Origin: Russula earlei
Taxonomy: Eukaryota > Basidiomycota > Agaricomycetes > Russulales > Russulaceae
Length of the DNA: 10,762 bases
Assembly: GCA_025769875.1 (NCBI GenBank)
Contig: JAGFNK010001332.1
Location: 1-10,762 of the forward strand
Direction of reading: 5' to 3'
Positions 1 to 8,775 of this stretch are shown piece by piece (the stretch's first letter is position 1; each line of letters begins with the position of its first letter). A program made the translations under genes and the position numbers. The notes under the pieces were generated by a model. It ran no database searches. It saw only the letters and a program-made list of their open reading frames with translations, and was not told the origin of the DNA.

Positions 1-290
1 GCAAAACACATGACGGTCTATTAAATTAGATCAAAAGGCGGCAATTTGAATGCACAATCGCGCTGTGGATGACTCACTCAATGGGACAAAAGGGGGCGGA
101 TCTCGCTCGCCATCCACAAAAAAATCGAGCGGGGATAGCATAGCGAAATGTCTTCTGTGCAGACCCACTCGCCATGGCGACACTCTAGAAGCTAGCGGCA
201 GACAGAAGCCCGATTTCATGTATCACACATAGCGCGGTCACTAACACAACACCTTTTTTTGACAAATTTTACGAGTCATCATGATCTCCA
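1..290. other. No gene recognised; downstream flank of the WD40 gene
   Basis: Both strands contain only short open stretches without recognisable domains or convincing splice signals. The part next to 291 is the 3' flank of the minus-strand WD40 gene and includes a run of T at 254-260. I see nothing else I can support. Confidence 0.5.
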
Positions 291-1889
291 TTACAATCTC
301 CAAGGGTGATACCCCCCACTAGACCATTGAGAGAGCGTCGCCGGATGGGTTACCAAAAACGTTCCCACGAGAACGATAAGAAACAGCAAAAACAAGAAGG
401 CGATGAATGCAATGGCGATTCGATCCCACCACGTCGAGAGAGAAGTGCTGAGAGGAGATTGCGTTGGCTCCTTTGAGGCTACGGGTGCCTAAATGCCAAA
501 TTCATCATATGCACATGGGATCAGCCATATGTACACACCTTTGGAGTTTGATACAACCATATTTTTAGTTCGTATGGCGCTTCACCTGAGGCAGCCGTAA
601 CTATGACACATTGTCCACCAGGGTCAACAAAAGCCTGCACTCGGAAAGTGAGCATGTAGCTCGCAAATCAGTGGCCACAAGAGCTACCTCAACAACCTGT
701 ACGAGCTGACCACGAGCTATAACACGTCAACTATATGTGTATGGGCAAGGAAGGTTAATGGAGTCGCCCACCTCCATGGTGAATCTCGGTGACTAGCTGG
801 CCACTGATTCGGTTGAAACACGCGAGCGAAGCCATTATCACCACCTGCAACAACGAGATTCCATAACGGTAAAGACCTTGTCTGGAGGATACAGTTGGTC
901 TGTATTGGGTGTGTGAAGGTCTGGATTTTGTCCAGGCTAGGAAATTGGTATTCGTCGACACCATCTTGAGATTGGAAACAAGCAAGAGCTTGCCTGTCAC
1001 GGTTGAGAGACTGCGTACCCGCTGTTTATATGTAAGAATGAGATTAAAGTGACGGCTGTGGAGACCATACATCCGACTGGTCAGTCTTTTTGACCACCTC
1101 CTTTCCCAGGGCTCGATTGAATAACACACACTGCAACGGTTTGAGCAATTGAGGAACCAATGAGAATGTGCAACTTACCACTCAATGTGGTCTAAGTAAA
1201 AGAGGACGATGCTTGCCCGTTGTCACAAAAGTAAACGGATTTCCCATATCCTTCGGACATGAGTGGGATGGAAGAATTGGGACAAGCTCGGTCCCTTTGA
1301 TCTTCCACAGCTGCATAGATTTCTCTGAGATGCATGCTATCCTGTCGTGAATTGCATCGTATGCTGATGCCCTCAACAGCCCCGTTCCCTCCCGATATTC
1401 CTACATTGTCACGGTACGACTGAGAGCATGCTGTAGATGAGATCGAAGTGGAACATGAAACTTCCGATACCTTTCCATTGTCGCTCCAGAAGAGATGGAG
1501 ATCTCCACTGGCGAACCCGACGACAAAGCGGCTTGCATCTTGACTGGTCCAACATACAGCTGTGGCTGGGCCATTAAAAGGCCGTACGGTTTCGAAAAGC
1601 TTCTCCCCCGAAGCAGCAACAGACCATACAACAGTCCTCGAATCGTCGCCTTTTATTTGTCAGCTGGTTAGGTGAAGTTGAGAAATGAGAGTGTACCAAT
1701 GCTTATTAACCGACTACATTCTGGGCTGACGGTAAGATGGTTCACCGGCCTGGTATGGCACCGAAGGGTATTCTGAAGCCTGAAGTCGACAATCCATGAG
1801 GCTGGGGTCATTGCTGGCGTGATAATCTGTTCTCTACCGTTCTCTACCATCAGCCAGAAAAGACCGTTCTTATCGCCTTCGCCGTGCAT
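291..1889 (-). pseudogene. WD40-repeat protein with C-terminal membrane anchor, frameshifted
   Basis: The minus strand encodes about 430 residues of a divergent seven-bladed beta-propeller. Visible blade signatures, in order: HTRPVNHLTVSPECSRLISI followed after an intron by GDDSRTVVVWSV; SRFVVGFASGDLHLF; AYDAIHDRIACISEKSMQLW; GKSVYFCDNGQA with YLDHIECVCYSIEPW; TGKLLLVSNLK-DGVDEYQF; LVVAGGDNGFARVF; and FVDPGGQCVIVTAASG ending in ELKIWLYQ. Introns with good borders lie at 1650-1696, 1131-1178, 1022-1070, 717-771, 635-687 and 489-538, and their phases join well. The last exon (488-291) holds one hydrophobic helix of about 23 residues (IAIAFIAFLFLLFLIVLVGT...) and a short tail, which suggests a tail-anchored scaffold; no enzyme activity is expected. 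Reading through needs one-base changes near 1365, 1248, 1211, 1001, 964 and 816. The start is uncertain: ATG at 1889 is the first in frame, but the propeller may begin slightly later. The WD40 call is firm; its partners are unknown. Confidence 0.85.
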
Positions 1890-1894
1890 ATAAT

Positions 1895-2128
1895 GCGCGA
1901 TGATTGTGCTCAAGTGAACAAAAAAAAAATGAATTTGAGATAATATTCAGTTTCGTCACGATCACTCCATTCCTTCAGGGTGCATTTCTACTACGAATCC
2001 CAAGCCAAGTCCGTCCAACATGAGTCATGAGTGGTTTTAACACCTCTTAGGAATGATATGTTTCTTTGTGATTGAAACTTCCATCTCCAATTCACTTTTT
2101 TTTGTTCATTTGAGCACAATGATCGCGC
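1895..2128. repeat. Inverted repeat pair A flanking 234 bases
   Basis: The arm at 1895-1940 (GCGCGATGATTGTGCTCAAG, then GTGAAC and an A-run) matches the reverse complement of 2084-2128 at roughly 90 percent by eye. The left arm abuts the presumed start of the WD40 gene, so the repeat lies in its promoter or 5' leader. It resembles the terminal repeats of a MITE, but I see no clear target-site duplication. Confidence 0.75.
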
Positions 2129-2189
2129 TCATACATGTTGCACGCTTTCGATCACAAAGAAACACAATATCCTAAGAGGCGTTAAAATC
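2034..2189. repeat. Inverted repeat pair B, interleaved with pair A
   Basis: The arm at 2034-2078 (GTTTTAACACCTCTTAGGAA onward) matches the reverse complement of 2145-2189 (ending CCTAAGAGGCGTTAAAATC) over about 45 bases at roughly 85 percent. The order along the DNA is arm A, arm B, A inverted, B inverted, so the two pairs overlap instead of nesting. Confidence 0.75.
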
Positions 2190-2875
2190 GGCAAGAATTG
2201 AGAGCGCACAGCGTGTTGAGGGCATCTTCCGATCATCAGAGAAACACATTACGCTAGTCTTAAGACATAGGTAGTTGTTTGAAGCGATTGGCAACAGGAA
2301 GAACGGAAGAGGAAGAAAGCAAAAGGAAATACACGTGCCCGCGCTGATTATTTAAACCATGACCCTACACGGCCTGTTGGCTGACGTATATTGTGTCCCC
2401 TTCAGGCCGTGTAGTGGGTGGGTATATATGATACGCCGCGTTGGGCGTCTGTCCTCTTTACCTCGACTCGACGACGTTCCCAAGTGCTTGCTTGACTTTA
2501 TTGATTGGAACAATACATACAATTATGAGTCGATATGGGATAGGATAGAATGCACCCTTGGAATGAGAACAAAGGTGAATGAATACCGTGAATAAATGCC
2601 GTCGAATACTGCTTATTGTCATAGGTGCAGCTGGCCCGTGAGTCCAACTCCAACCCTGTTGCAGGCTCTGCTTGTCGCAGTTCCGACAACAGCGTAGCAT
2701 GCATGGGAAGCCCTTACCGGCTTGCTCGGGTGCAGCGCTTGGTGGATCTCATATGCACATACACATATGCGCACACAACCATTGTAAATGGTTCACATCA
2801 TCCCAGTGAGTTTTACCCATTACCCGTCTCTTTGAGATATGATTGCTAATCACTGTCACTGTTGGCAATCCTGAC
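2190..2875. other. Intergenic, no gene supported
   Basis: The open stretches here (such as 2359-2595 plus and 2458-2700 minus) show no domain, no codon pattern distinct from the flanks and no good splice borders. The region contains the hairpin at 2363-2416, a TATATAT at 2423-2429 and an AATAAA-like string near 2591. It probably contains the promoter of the gene starting near 2945. Confidence 0.5.
2363..2416. repeat. Short inverted repeat, CTACACGGCCTG / CAGGCCGTGTAG
   Basis: CTACACGGCCTG at 2365-2376 and its exact reverse complement at 2403-2414 flank a 26-base spacer. With flanking bases the arms reach 14 with one mismatch. The right arm extended to CAGGCCGTGTAGTGG (2403-2417) recurs exactly at 8709-8723, and GGCCGTGTAGT recurs at 10290-10300, so the arm belongs to a dispersed repeat. 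Confidence 0.75.
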
Positions 2876-2882
2876 TATAAAA
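2876..2882 (+). promoter_or_regulatory. TATA box of the gene at 2945
   Basis: TATAAAA followed by GG, 69 bases before the ATG at 2945, a plausible distance for a fungal core promoter. Confidence 0.45.
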
Positions 2883-2944
2883 GGCTTGAAAGCGATAATA
2901 TCATCTACGGTCATTCAGACCCCCTGTAAGCGAGCTTATTCCCA

Positions 2945-4202
2945 ATGCAAAGCCAAGGTGTTACTATCAACCCTCGCGATGCGTCGACACACCCACTACT
3001 ATTCTTCCTATCCAGTGTTTGCTCATATACTGCCCTTGCACGCCAGACCTTCGACGTCATCTGTCATATATTAAAATTCCCCCTTCATTTTGGCTCACCG
3101 ACAGGAGCTGTGAAGGCCATCGCTCTCCTAATTCACTATATACTCATCTTCACCGCTGTATCCCAGTTTGTCCTATCCGGGATGACAGGGATTACAGTCA
3201 CACTTGGCATCACAGGCCCACGCGGTAGCCCGAAACACTCACTCAATTTCTTGGCAGTCTGTGCGCTTCCCGTGCCTTTCAGAAGCTTGATTTGCACCAG
3301 GATCGGCAATGAGCGAGAATTCTCGTCAAACCAGAATATAAACCATTTTCCTGCATCCCCATTTCCCATCAATGAGGATGTACATGGCCCTGCGATTGAC
3401 TTGGCAATTCGTAAGACCGCTAATGCCACCTCCGCTGTCCTGGCGCTCGTGCGGGCAAGTAACCTCTCTCTTCGTCACGAAATATCGGACAAGCTTAAAG
3501 ACTTTCTACAACGCGCATGGGCATGTGAATTGGCATGCGGCGTTCACCTTGCCCTTGTCAAGACTGTGATTGACGAGTAAGTCCGATCTAATTCAATATA
3601 CCCATACCTTAACAACGTCTGTCTTAGGATGTTGCTCGAGAGTGATTATGTCGTTGCCAAGTGAAAGTCGATCTACATCCGGGCTTCTTGAGCCTTGTGA
3701 CGTTCAATCGGGCCAGCCAGGCTGAACGTGCAATTTTTCGAAGCGCTCACTGATCGCCGAGGATGCCACGACAACACATGCACGCCGCCTTGTGGTTCAT
3801 GGCGAGTCAGTTCATCACAGCCTTCACCTCTTGGAATCCGTCGCCCTGGACATATCGAGCCTTTTGGCTACTGAGCTTGCTTCCGTAAATCAAGAGAAGG
3901 AGGAAATAAAGTGCAGGGTGTCGACTATCTTTGGCATGCAACGTGGTTCCCTCCGTACCCTTAAAGGTCGACTCGCCGACTTGCGCTGTATCAATAATTT
4001 TTGGGGTGAGGCAAGAGACTTTTTGTCCCTCGCTATTCACGTGTTCAATGGCGTATGGAGTGATCTGGTTGCTCTTAGTGAGTACCAGATGGGGCACAGG
4101 GCAGTCCGCTTGCATGTTCCTCCCGAAGAACAGTATGGATATTTTAAAAGGTGGACAGGTAGGCTGGAAGCTCGGCGAGTCTTCAAGCCAGCTCTGCGTT
4201 GA
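2945..4202 (+). pseudogene. Unrecognised helical protein with hydrophobic N-terminal part, frameshifted
   Basis: I do not recognise this gene, but its composition and splicing look real. The first long exon (2945-3576) has hydrophobic segments at about residues 55-75 and 78-95 (AIALLIHYILIF, ITVTLGIT), possibly membrane-associated, then a helical part with AIDLAIRKTANATSAVLALV and LKDFLQRAWACELACGVHLA. A clean 51-base intron (3577-3627, donor GTAAGT, branch CTTAAC, acceptor TTAG) joins TVIDE in phase to MLLESDYVVAK. The 3' part (about 3740-4202) is open and helical: RRLVVHGESVHHSLHLLES, then LRTLKGRLADLRCINNFWGE and a basic end at FKPALR. Between 3662 and about 3745 the likely sequence jumps frames several times (GESRSTSGLL-like, VTFNRASQAERA, VQFFEALTDR, EDATTTHARR), so I call it broken. 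It lies just before the Spt5-like gene on the same strand. The start at 2945 is only the first ATG after a TATA box. Function unknown. Confidence 0.55.
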
Positions 4203-4282
4203 AGGTGCAACCGTCCCTCCCTCCTCACTTAACGATCTCAGTAGGTGATTATTACGTATGAGTGTAGTTGTGCTTATATGTG

Positions 4283-4291
4283 TATATAAAA
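4283..4291 (+). promoter_or_regulatory. TATA box of the Spt5-like gene
   Basis: TATATAAAA lies 85 bases before the ATG at 4368, in the short gap after the previous gene. A pyrimidine-rich leader (CTCTCCACCTCTCACTC) follows. Confidence 0.5.
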
Positions 4292-4367
4292 TGTCGTCGG
4301 AAAGTCCCGAAGCGTAAAGCGTTCGCTCTCCACCTCTCACTCTTCGCGCTAAAATACCTGTTGAAGG

Positions 4368-6990
4368 ATGTCTAAATTCTCAGTGAGTTTCAAGTCTTGT
4401 TCACAAATTAAATCTTGTGCAAATTCCTCTTGCAGGCCCAGTGAATTCCTCGATCTCGAAGCAATCCTTTCGCTTGAGGACGAAGAGGAAGAGTATGAGT
4501 CAGAGGGGGAGGTTGACGACTTTGGTAATTCACCTCACAGTTTCTTTGCGGTGGTCGCTACATATCCTATAGGTTACCTCATGGATGAACCTGTATCAGA
4601 TGATGATATGGATAACGCCCCACCACCACGCTTGCCCAGCGTTGAAGTCCAGGACCTTGAGGATGAAACAAGGAGGATCACAGGTCTGGATCGGCAGACG
4701 CGATTTGCATATACTGACCACCGATGACATGACCCTGCCACTATCGAGTACCACGGGAGGATGATCCTCAGTATGTGGTTCTGTCAGGGTGAAGGTCAGT
4801 GAGACTGCATTTACTCATAGGGGCTGGTACTAACAACCAATTGGCAGCCTTGGGCGAGAAGCTGATGTTGTGTTCCAGATATTGCCGCCGATGCACTCGT
4901 CCCTAACGAGATCCCACCCCCCAGCCGTCACGTTCGGCTTTCGCTCTGTTTCCGTGCCAGGACATGTGTTATTGAGTCCTTCAATATCACAGATGTTCGT
5001 CGTGCGGTGAATGGCTTGGTCACTGTCCGCGACAAGCAGCCGATCTTTATCCCGCCTACAGAGTGCGTCGGAGTACTCTCCTCACGTCCCCTATCGTGCT
5101 CTCGGATAGAGAAAGGACAATGGGTACGCTGTCTAGCTGGACGGTATCGTGATGACATTGGCTACATCTGTGAATCGAGCGTCCCAATGAACCAGTGGTA
5201 CGCTGTCGTGGCTTTCGTCCCCCGAATTCCTCAGCCTGGGGGCAAGCGGAAGAGAGATGGGCGTCCGTCTCCACGAGCATGGACTGCCGGAGAACTCACC
5301 CAACAATACGGTGAGAACAGAGTCAAAGTTCTCGGGCCTGGCCAGTTCGGCTTCAAAGGATGTTTGTACCAGGATGGGCTCGCATTTGAGCTTCTGCCAT
5401 GGTCCCTCCTTCGCATTTTGGAGCGTTGCAATTTCGACATCACTCCGTTTGCGCGATCAGATAGGGTTCGAGGCCTTCATGGCGATTTCTTCCTTCCTGC
5501 GCTGCAAGTCTCAGACGTTTCGCCCAGGATTCAGTTCAGATAGGTAACAGGATCCTTGTGATATCGGGCGAATATGCTGGTATTATTGGCCGAATCGGAG
5601 ACATTCAAAACAATGTTGCGGACGTCGTCACTCAAATTCCCGAACAGGATTCTGGCCTTATAATCAGTATCACCTTACGGGAGCTGGTTCCTTATTTTCT
5701 CGCAGGCGACTATGTCAAGATCCACTGGTTGGATTGCTTTGGCATGGTCATTACCGTGGATCACAAGGAACACAAAGTGAGTTTTCTGGATAAGAAAACC
5801 AATACAGAGGTGTGCATCTCCATCCCTCCTCTCTGCTTCGCTGATGTCTCGCTCACTGACGCTTGGTCGTATAGATTAATACATCAGCATTTAGCCTTCA
5901 GTTTTACACTGCTCCCCACCGTTTTTTTCCAACTCAAGCGTGGTCTGTATGTCGAATTTCCTGGGCAGGTGGGGCCACGCGCAGGGGCCTTGTAACGCAA
6001 ATCTCTGGTGGCAGAGCAGAGATTATAGACGAGACCAACGGGCAGCGCGTGAGTTTATTGAGATCCATTCTTCCAGCAAATACAGACAGTCTTCAGGTTC
6101 TGATTGACCAAGACGACATAGCAGTTTCGGGCGTCCAAACCACGGCTCTGCCCAAGCCCGAGCGCAATGGCGTTTGGGAGGGACGGAGAGTCTCTATTAT
6201 CAGAGGTCCCCTAAAGGGGTATCATGGTCTCGTCAAAGCAGACGACGGCAGTAGTGTCGACGTTGAATTGGATGCAAAGCTGATGTCTCATGGCCCACTA
6301 CGCCAACGGGTCAAGCTTGATGATATTCAACTCGAGTGAGTTCCTCACGAACCACGATGACCCATTCATTACGTCTCCCCTCACAAGCGTTTTCGATAGA
6401 CATATGTCGATAGCGTCGTCGAGTCGCTCCAACCTTACGCCTCCTCCAGAAGATCTACCGAGGTCAATCACTCCAGAACCTGTGGAACACGAGGAGAGCG
6501 CATCCTCGCCTTGGAGCCTGCCTCAAGGACCTGGTGAGTTCTTTGGTGAATACTGAATTCTTCATGCTTATTCCAAACGAGTCTGGAAACACTGGCTCTT
6601 TGCGGAAGAAATCCAGGAACGGTTATGTGAGGAATGTATCCCATTTTATGTTCGGGGTGTCCCAACGTCATCTTTACATGCCAAGATAGAGGGACTTGGT
6701 GCAAAGACAGTTCCAGCTGCAAGGCAAAAGATCGAAGCACAACCGAATGAAGTTGTCGTCTCTGTGATCCAGAGGGGAGACCCGCCCAGATTTCCATCAA
6801 CCCAACCTATCTAATCCCGTGGCCGCCATCCGAAGGCAACAAGGTACTCATTATCGGACACCGCTGGACTGGGCAAGTGGGGAAAGTGATCGAGTCGAAA
6901 CAGGTGCGGTGCTGCACTGTTGAGCTGGAGGCTTCTGGGCCGTTTTCATACTTTTATGAACAGGATGTTGTAAATTTACTCATGAAATAA
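4368..6990 (+). pseudogene. Spt5-like elongation factor paralogue (NGN + KOW domains), frameshifted
   Basis: About 770 residues when spliced, shorter than typical fungal Spt5. Order: an acidic N terminus (LSLEDEEEEYESEGEVDD); an NGN-type core (VK, intron, PGREADVVFQI after one base is skipped near 4850; then IESFNITDVRRAVNGL); a KOW motif with GQWVRCLAGRYRDDIGYICE and WYAVVAFVPRI; another around GNRILVISGEYAGIIGRIGD; GDYVKIHWLDCFGMVITVD; GLVTQISGGRAEIIDETNGQ; GRRVSIIRGPLKGYHGLVKA; a Ser/Thr-Pro linker (SNLTPPPEDLPRSITPEP) recalling the Spt5 C-terminal region; and a last KOW with NKVLIIGHRWTGQVGKVIES ending in LLMK and TAA. Introns fit at 4525-4572, 4795-4847 (branch TACTAAC), 5810-5874, 6336-6387 and 6534-6581. 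Shifts are needed near 4778, 4850, 4969, 5540, 5925 and 6783. Authentic Spt5 pairs with Spt4 and binds RNA polymerase II; whether this paralogue does is unknown. Divergence and breaks argue against it being the essential gene. Confidence 0.8.
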
Positions 6991-7037
6991 CTTTGTCTCA
7001 TTGCCGATATCAATATCTGTATGCGCATATGTGTTGC

Positions 7038-7094
7038 GTACGTACGTCGTGTGAGGGGGGGGGGGATTGGTTGACCCCACGAGAACGTACGTAC
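7038..7094. repeat. Hairpin with an 11-base G-run
   Basis: GTACGTACGT at 7038-7047 pairs exactly with ACGTACGTAC at 7085-7094. CGTG at 7048-7051 pairs with CACG at 7078-7081, leaving a 3-base bulge. The loop holds G11 (7055-7065), opposite CCCC. The second copy keeps the right arm and eight Gs but lacks the left arm. Confidence 0.6.
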
Positions 7095-7129
7095 CTCCTC
7101 ATGCTGGCACTTTGATCTTCCCTGGAATC

Positions 7130-7190
7130 ACTCTCTCTCTCTCCCCCACAGTCGCTCGCTCGCATCTTCCTTCCTCTTCCCTCTCTCTCC
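7130..7190 (+). promoter_or_regulatory. CT-rich promoter/leader tract
   Basis: An almost pure pyrimidine stretch with CTCTCTCT runs, typical of sequence just before transcription starts in filamentous fungi. It recurs at 9209-9260. Its position ahead of the leader intron supports a promoter role for the duplicated block. Confidence 0.45.
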
Positions 7191-7320
7191 ATGCATGCAG
7201 ATCATACCTATTTCCAGAAAAGGAAGCCACTGCATTTCAATAAGCATATTCTCATGCGAGGCACATGCAGGCAGTACGTAAATTCCACATTCCCTTTTTT
7301 GTTGTCTTATCTTTCACTCG

Positions 7321-7450
7321 GACCAGAACTAAACAGAACCGCTTGTCCTCTGAGGCCGGTCCCACATCGGACTTAACAACGAGACACTACACATCATCAC
7401 ACATTGCCGGCGATGTGGTTCGTGCTGCAATTGGGAATTCCACGGCTAAC
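7321..7450 (+). pseudogene. Truncated copy (1a) of the small coiled-coil gene
   Basis: The sequence aligns with the start of the copy at 9405. AGAACTAAACAG matches AGAACCAAACAG (both RTKQ), and GGACTTAACAACGAGAC with ATCATCACACAT matches GGACTTACAACCAGACTCG with ATCATCACACAT. Similarity runs to about 7440 (GGGAATTCC against CAGTTTCC) and then stops, before any coiled-coil part. The ATG is lost (CGGACC in place of ATGGCC), and the acceptor of the preceding leader intron (7278-7320) reads CTCG where the other copy has CTCAG. This is a dead 5' fragment lying ahead of the longer copy at 7636. Confidence 0.65.
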
Positions 7451-7469
7451 TAGCCCACGTAGCCACGAG

Positions 7470-7474
7470 CCAAT
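7470..7474 (+). promoter_or_regulatory. CCAAT box ahead of copy 1b
   Basis: CCAAT in the context GAGCCAATCAG, about 166 bases before the ATG at 7636 and 95 bases before its leader intron (7565-7607). A generic activator-site match only. Confidence 0.3.
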
Positions 7475-7635
7475 CAGTAGCTCGGCTCACTCAATTCTAT
7501 TCGGCCTCGAATGCATAACTCAGAAAGCGTGGCAGGAACATATGAGCGGGCGGGAGCTCAATACGTAAATCCCGCCCCCACCGTTTTTCGTTCACATCTC
7601 CTCGCAGCTCTCCATTTCGAGGTCCCTTCTCAGAC

Positions 7636-8316
7636 ATGTCCGAAGCCAAAGAAATTCTTGTTCACAGACGCGGTGGTTTTATGTCCGCGTCATGTCCCGT
7701 TTGGCAGAAGCGGCCAAAAGACTTATCATCATAAGCCTTTGACTTGGACTTGGAGATACAACGAAAGGCTGCGCGTCATCACACATCCGTCCCACTGCAT
7801 TCCTTGCCGGAGGTGGCAGGAGCATCACCTCGCAGCTACAATGGATGACGAAGAAAAGTCTGAAGAAGAAAAGTCGCTGGACTCTGCATATCAAGCCCGT
7901 GACCGCGCCGCTTCTCGTCCTTTCCAGGGAAGGATTGATCGTCTCGAACAGGAGCGGGACGACTTCCTCGAAGAGCTCGCGGGCTGCGTCAGGAACTCGG
8001 AAATGCGCGAACGAAGCTGAAGGAGAGCCTCGACGCGCAACGAACTACAGCGCGCCCTTGTGGATCGTGCCGTCGATCAGCCACAAGACTGTGGGCTGCA
8101 CTCCCGCCTCCCCATCATGCTCATCCGGACAGCATAAACGCCTGCGCCTCGCGACCATCGCTCATCAAGACTCCTCAACCCCACTATGTCATGCAGAGCG
8201 GGACGTTCATTGCCATTGACTGCGAATCTGAGCAGGATGTACCGTATGTCCCCCCTCCACTCCCACCTATTGCTATGACTCATCGCTGCTCTGACTCCAG
8301 GACTTCACAGGATTGA
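7636..8316 (+). pseudogene. Small coiled-coil gene, copy 1b, with H-x3-C-x2-C motif, frameshifted
   Basis: A homologue of the gene at 9405, of unknown family. A leader intron (7565-7607, GTAAAT to CGCAG) precedes ATG 7636 (MSEAKEIL). The recognisable body is in another frame: LTWTWRYNERLRVITHPSHC, IPCRRW (H-x3-C-x2-C, possibly zinc-binding), an acidic stretch (MDDEEKSEEEK), then a heptad-like charged helix, RDRAASRPFQGRIDRLEQER, DDFLEELAG. That frame stops at 8018-8020. Past another shift come CSSGQHKRLRLATIAHQ and, after one more, FIAIDCESEQDVP. A clear intron (8244-8300, donor GTATGT, branch CTCTGAC, acceptor CCAG) joins in phase to TSQD and TGA at 8314-8316. At least three shifts are needed. 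The intact 3' intron suggests recent descent from a working gene. Probably nuclear by its basic cluster, by inference only. Confidence 0.6.
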
Positions 8317-8625
8317 TATATGATATAGCATGTACCATAGCAGGTTGTTCATGACAATGTCAATATGTTCCATGGTTTGATACAGTCCTCGTAGATTTAC
8401 TACGATATGACGCTTCAAACTTAATACATGCCATTGATATGAACTCCGTGCACTCGGCACTATGGCCGGCAAAAGCGTACGACGTCACTGGGATCATAGA
8501 TCTGAGGGCTGGCCGAACGACAAGCATTCCTGACCAGATTCACAAAACACTTTACATACGTGAGCACGCCAGATCCAGCATTTTGCCAGGAGAATTTTGC
8601 ATGAAAGCGCATATCTCCGTCATCG
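8317..8625. other. No gene recognised
   Basis: AT-rich at first, then mixed sequence. The open stretches at 8439-8672 plus and 8460-8747 minus have no recognisable domain, and the latter overlaps the repeats that follow. No counterpart is evident downstream of the copy at 9405. Confidence 0.45.
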
Positions 8626-8674
8626 GGGCAATTATCGCCGCATGTGATAGGGCAATTATCGCCGCATGGTGATA
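8626..8674. repeat. Two-unit tandem repeat, 24/25 bases
   Basis: GGGCAATTATCGCCGCATG(G)TGATA occurs at 8626-8649 and 8650-8674, the second with one extra G. A degenerate third start (GGGCACTTACGGCCC) follows at 8675. It looks like a simple local duplication. Confidence 0.9.
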
Positions 8675-8675
8675 G

Positions 8676-8775
8676 GGCACTTACGGCCCGTCGTTCTCCG
8701 GTTTTGCACAGGCCGTGTAGTGGACAGATACTTAACCTTGCGCTCACGAATCAGGTCTCCCCTTTGTTCCACCAC
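8676..8775 (+). repeat. Dispersed repeat, copy 1 (pairs with 10257-10352)
   Basis: Shared strings in the same order are CACTT.CGGCCCG, CTCCGG, GGCCGTGTAGT.GACAGATACT, TAAC, CCCCTTT and GTTCCACC. The middle 27 bases (8711-8737) differ at only two positions from 10290-10316. A 15-base part also occurs at 2403-2417. It shows no coding capacity of its own. Confidence 0.7.

Larger units (their letters stand above)
6943..7320 (+). repeat. Duplicated block, copy 1: end of Spt5-like gene plus conserved leader
   Basis: Matches 9032-9395. The block begins in the last codons of the Spt5-like gene (CAGGATGTTGTAAA) and runs through a G-run, a conserved stretch (TTGGTTGACCCC, AACGTACGTACCTCCTCATG), a CT-rich tract, TGCAGATCATACCTATTTCC and CTGCATTTCAATAAGCATAT, to a leader intron. 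By eye, 7067-7136 and 7190-7254 are over 90 percent identical to the other copy, clearly better than the coding parts that follow. Confidence 0.8.

Noticed and set aside
50..232. Small plus-strand protein of 60 residues
   Set aside because: No domain, no promoter and no support beyond being open; the opposite strand is equally open.
2363..2416. CACTA-type transposon ends
   Set aside because: The extended arm reads CACTACACGGCC on the minus strand, but the left end is CCCTA, no 3-base target duplication is visible, and at 8709 and 10288 the similarity continues past the supposed end.
3807..4340. A 177-residue minus-strand protein
   Set aside because: It lies opposite the helical plus-strand sequence, has no domain and no splice support; best read as a shadow.
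4383..4435. An intron (GTGAGT to TTGCAG) just after the Spt5-like start
   Set aside because: Borders look excellent, but splicing it puts a stop in the acidic exon while reading through stays open. I left it unspliced; RNA data or an upstream start could reverse this.
8460..8747. Minus-strand protein with repeated CGDNCP
   Set aside because: The repeat is only the translation of the 24-base tandem duplication, and part of the rest is the dispersed repeat.
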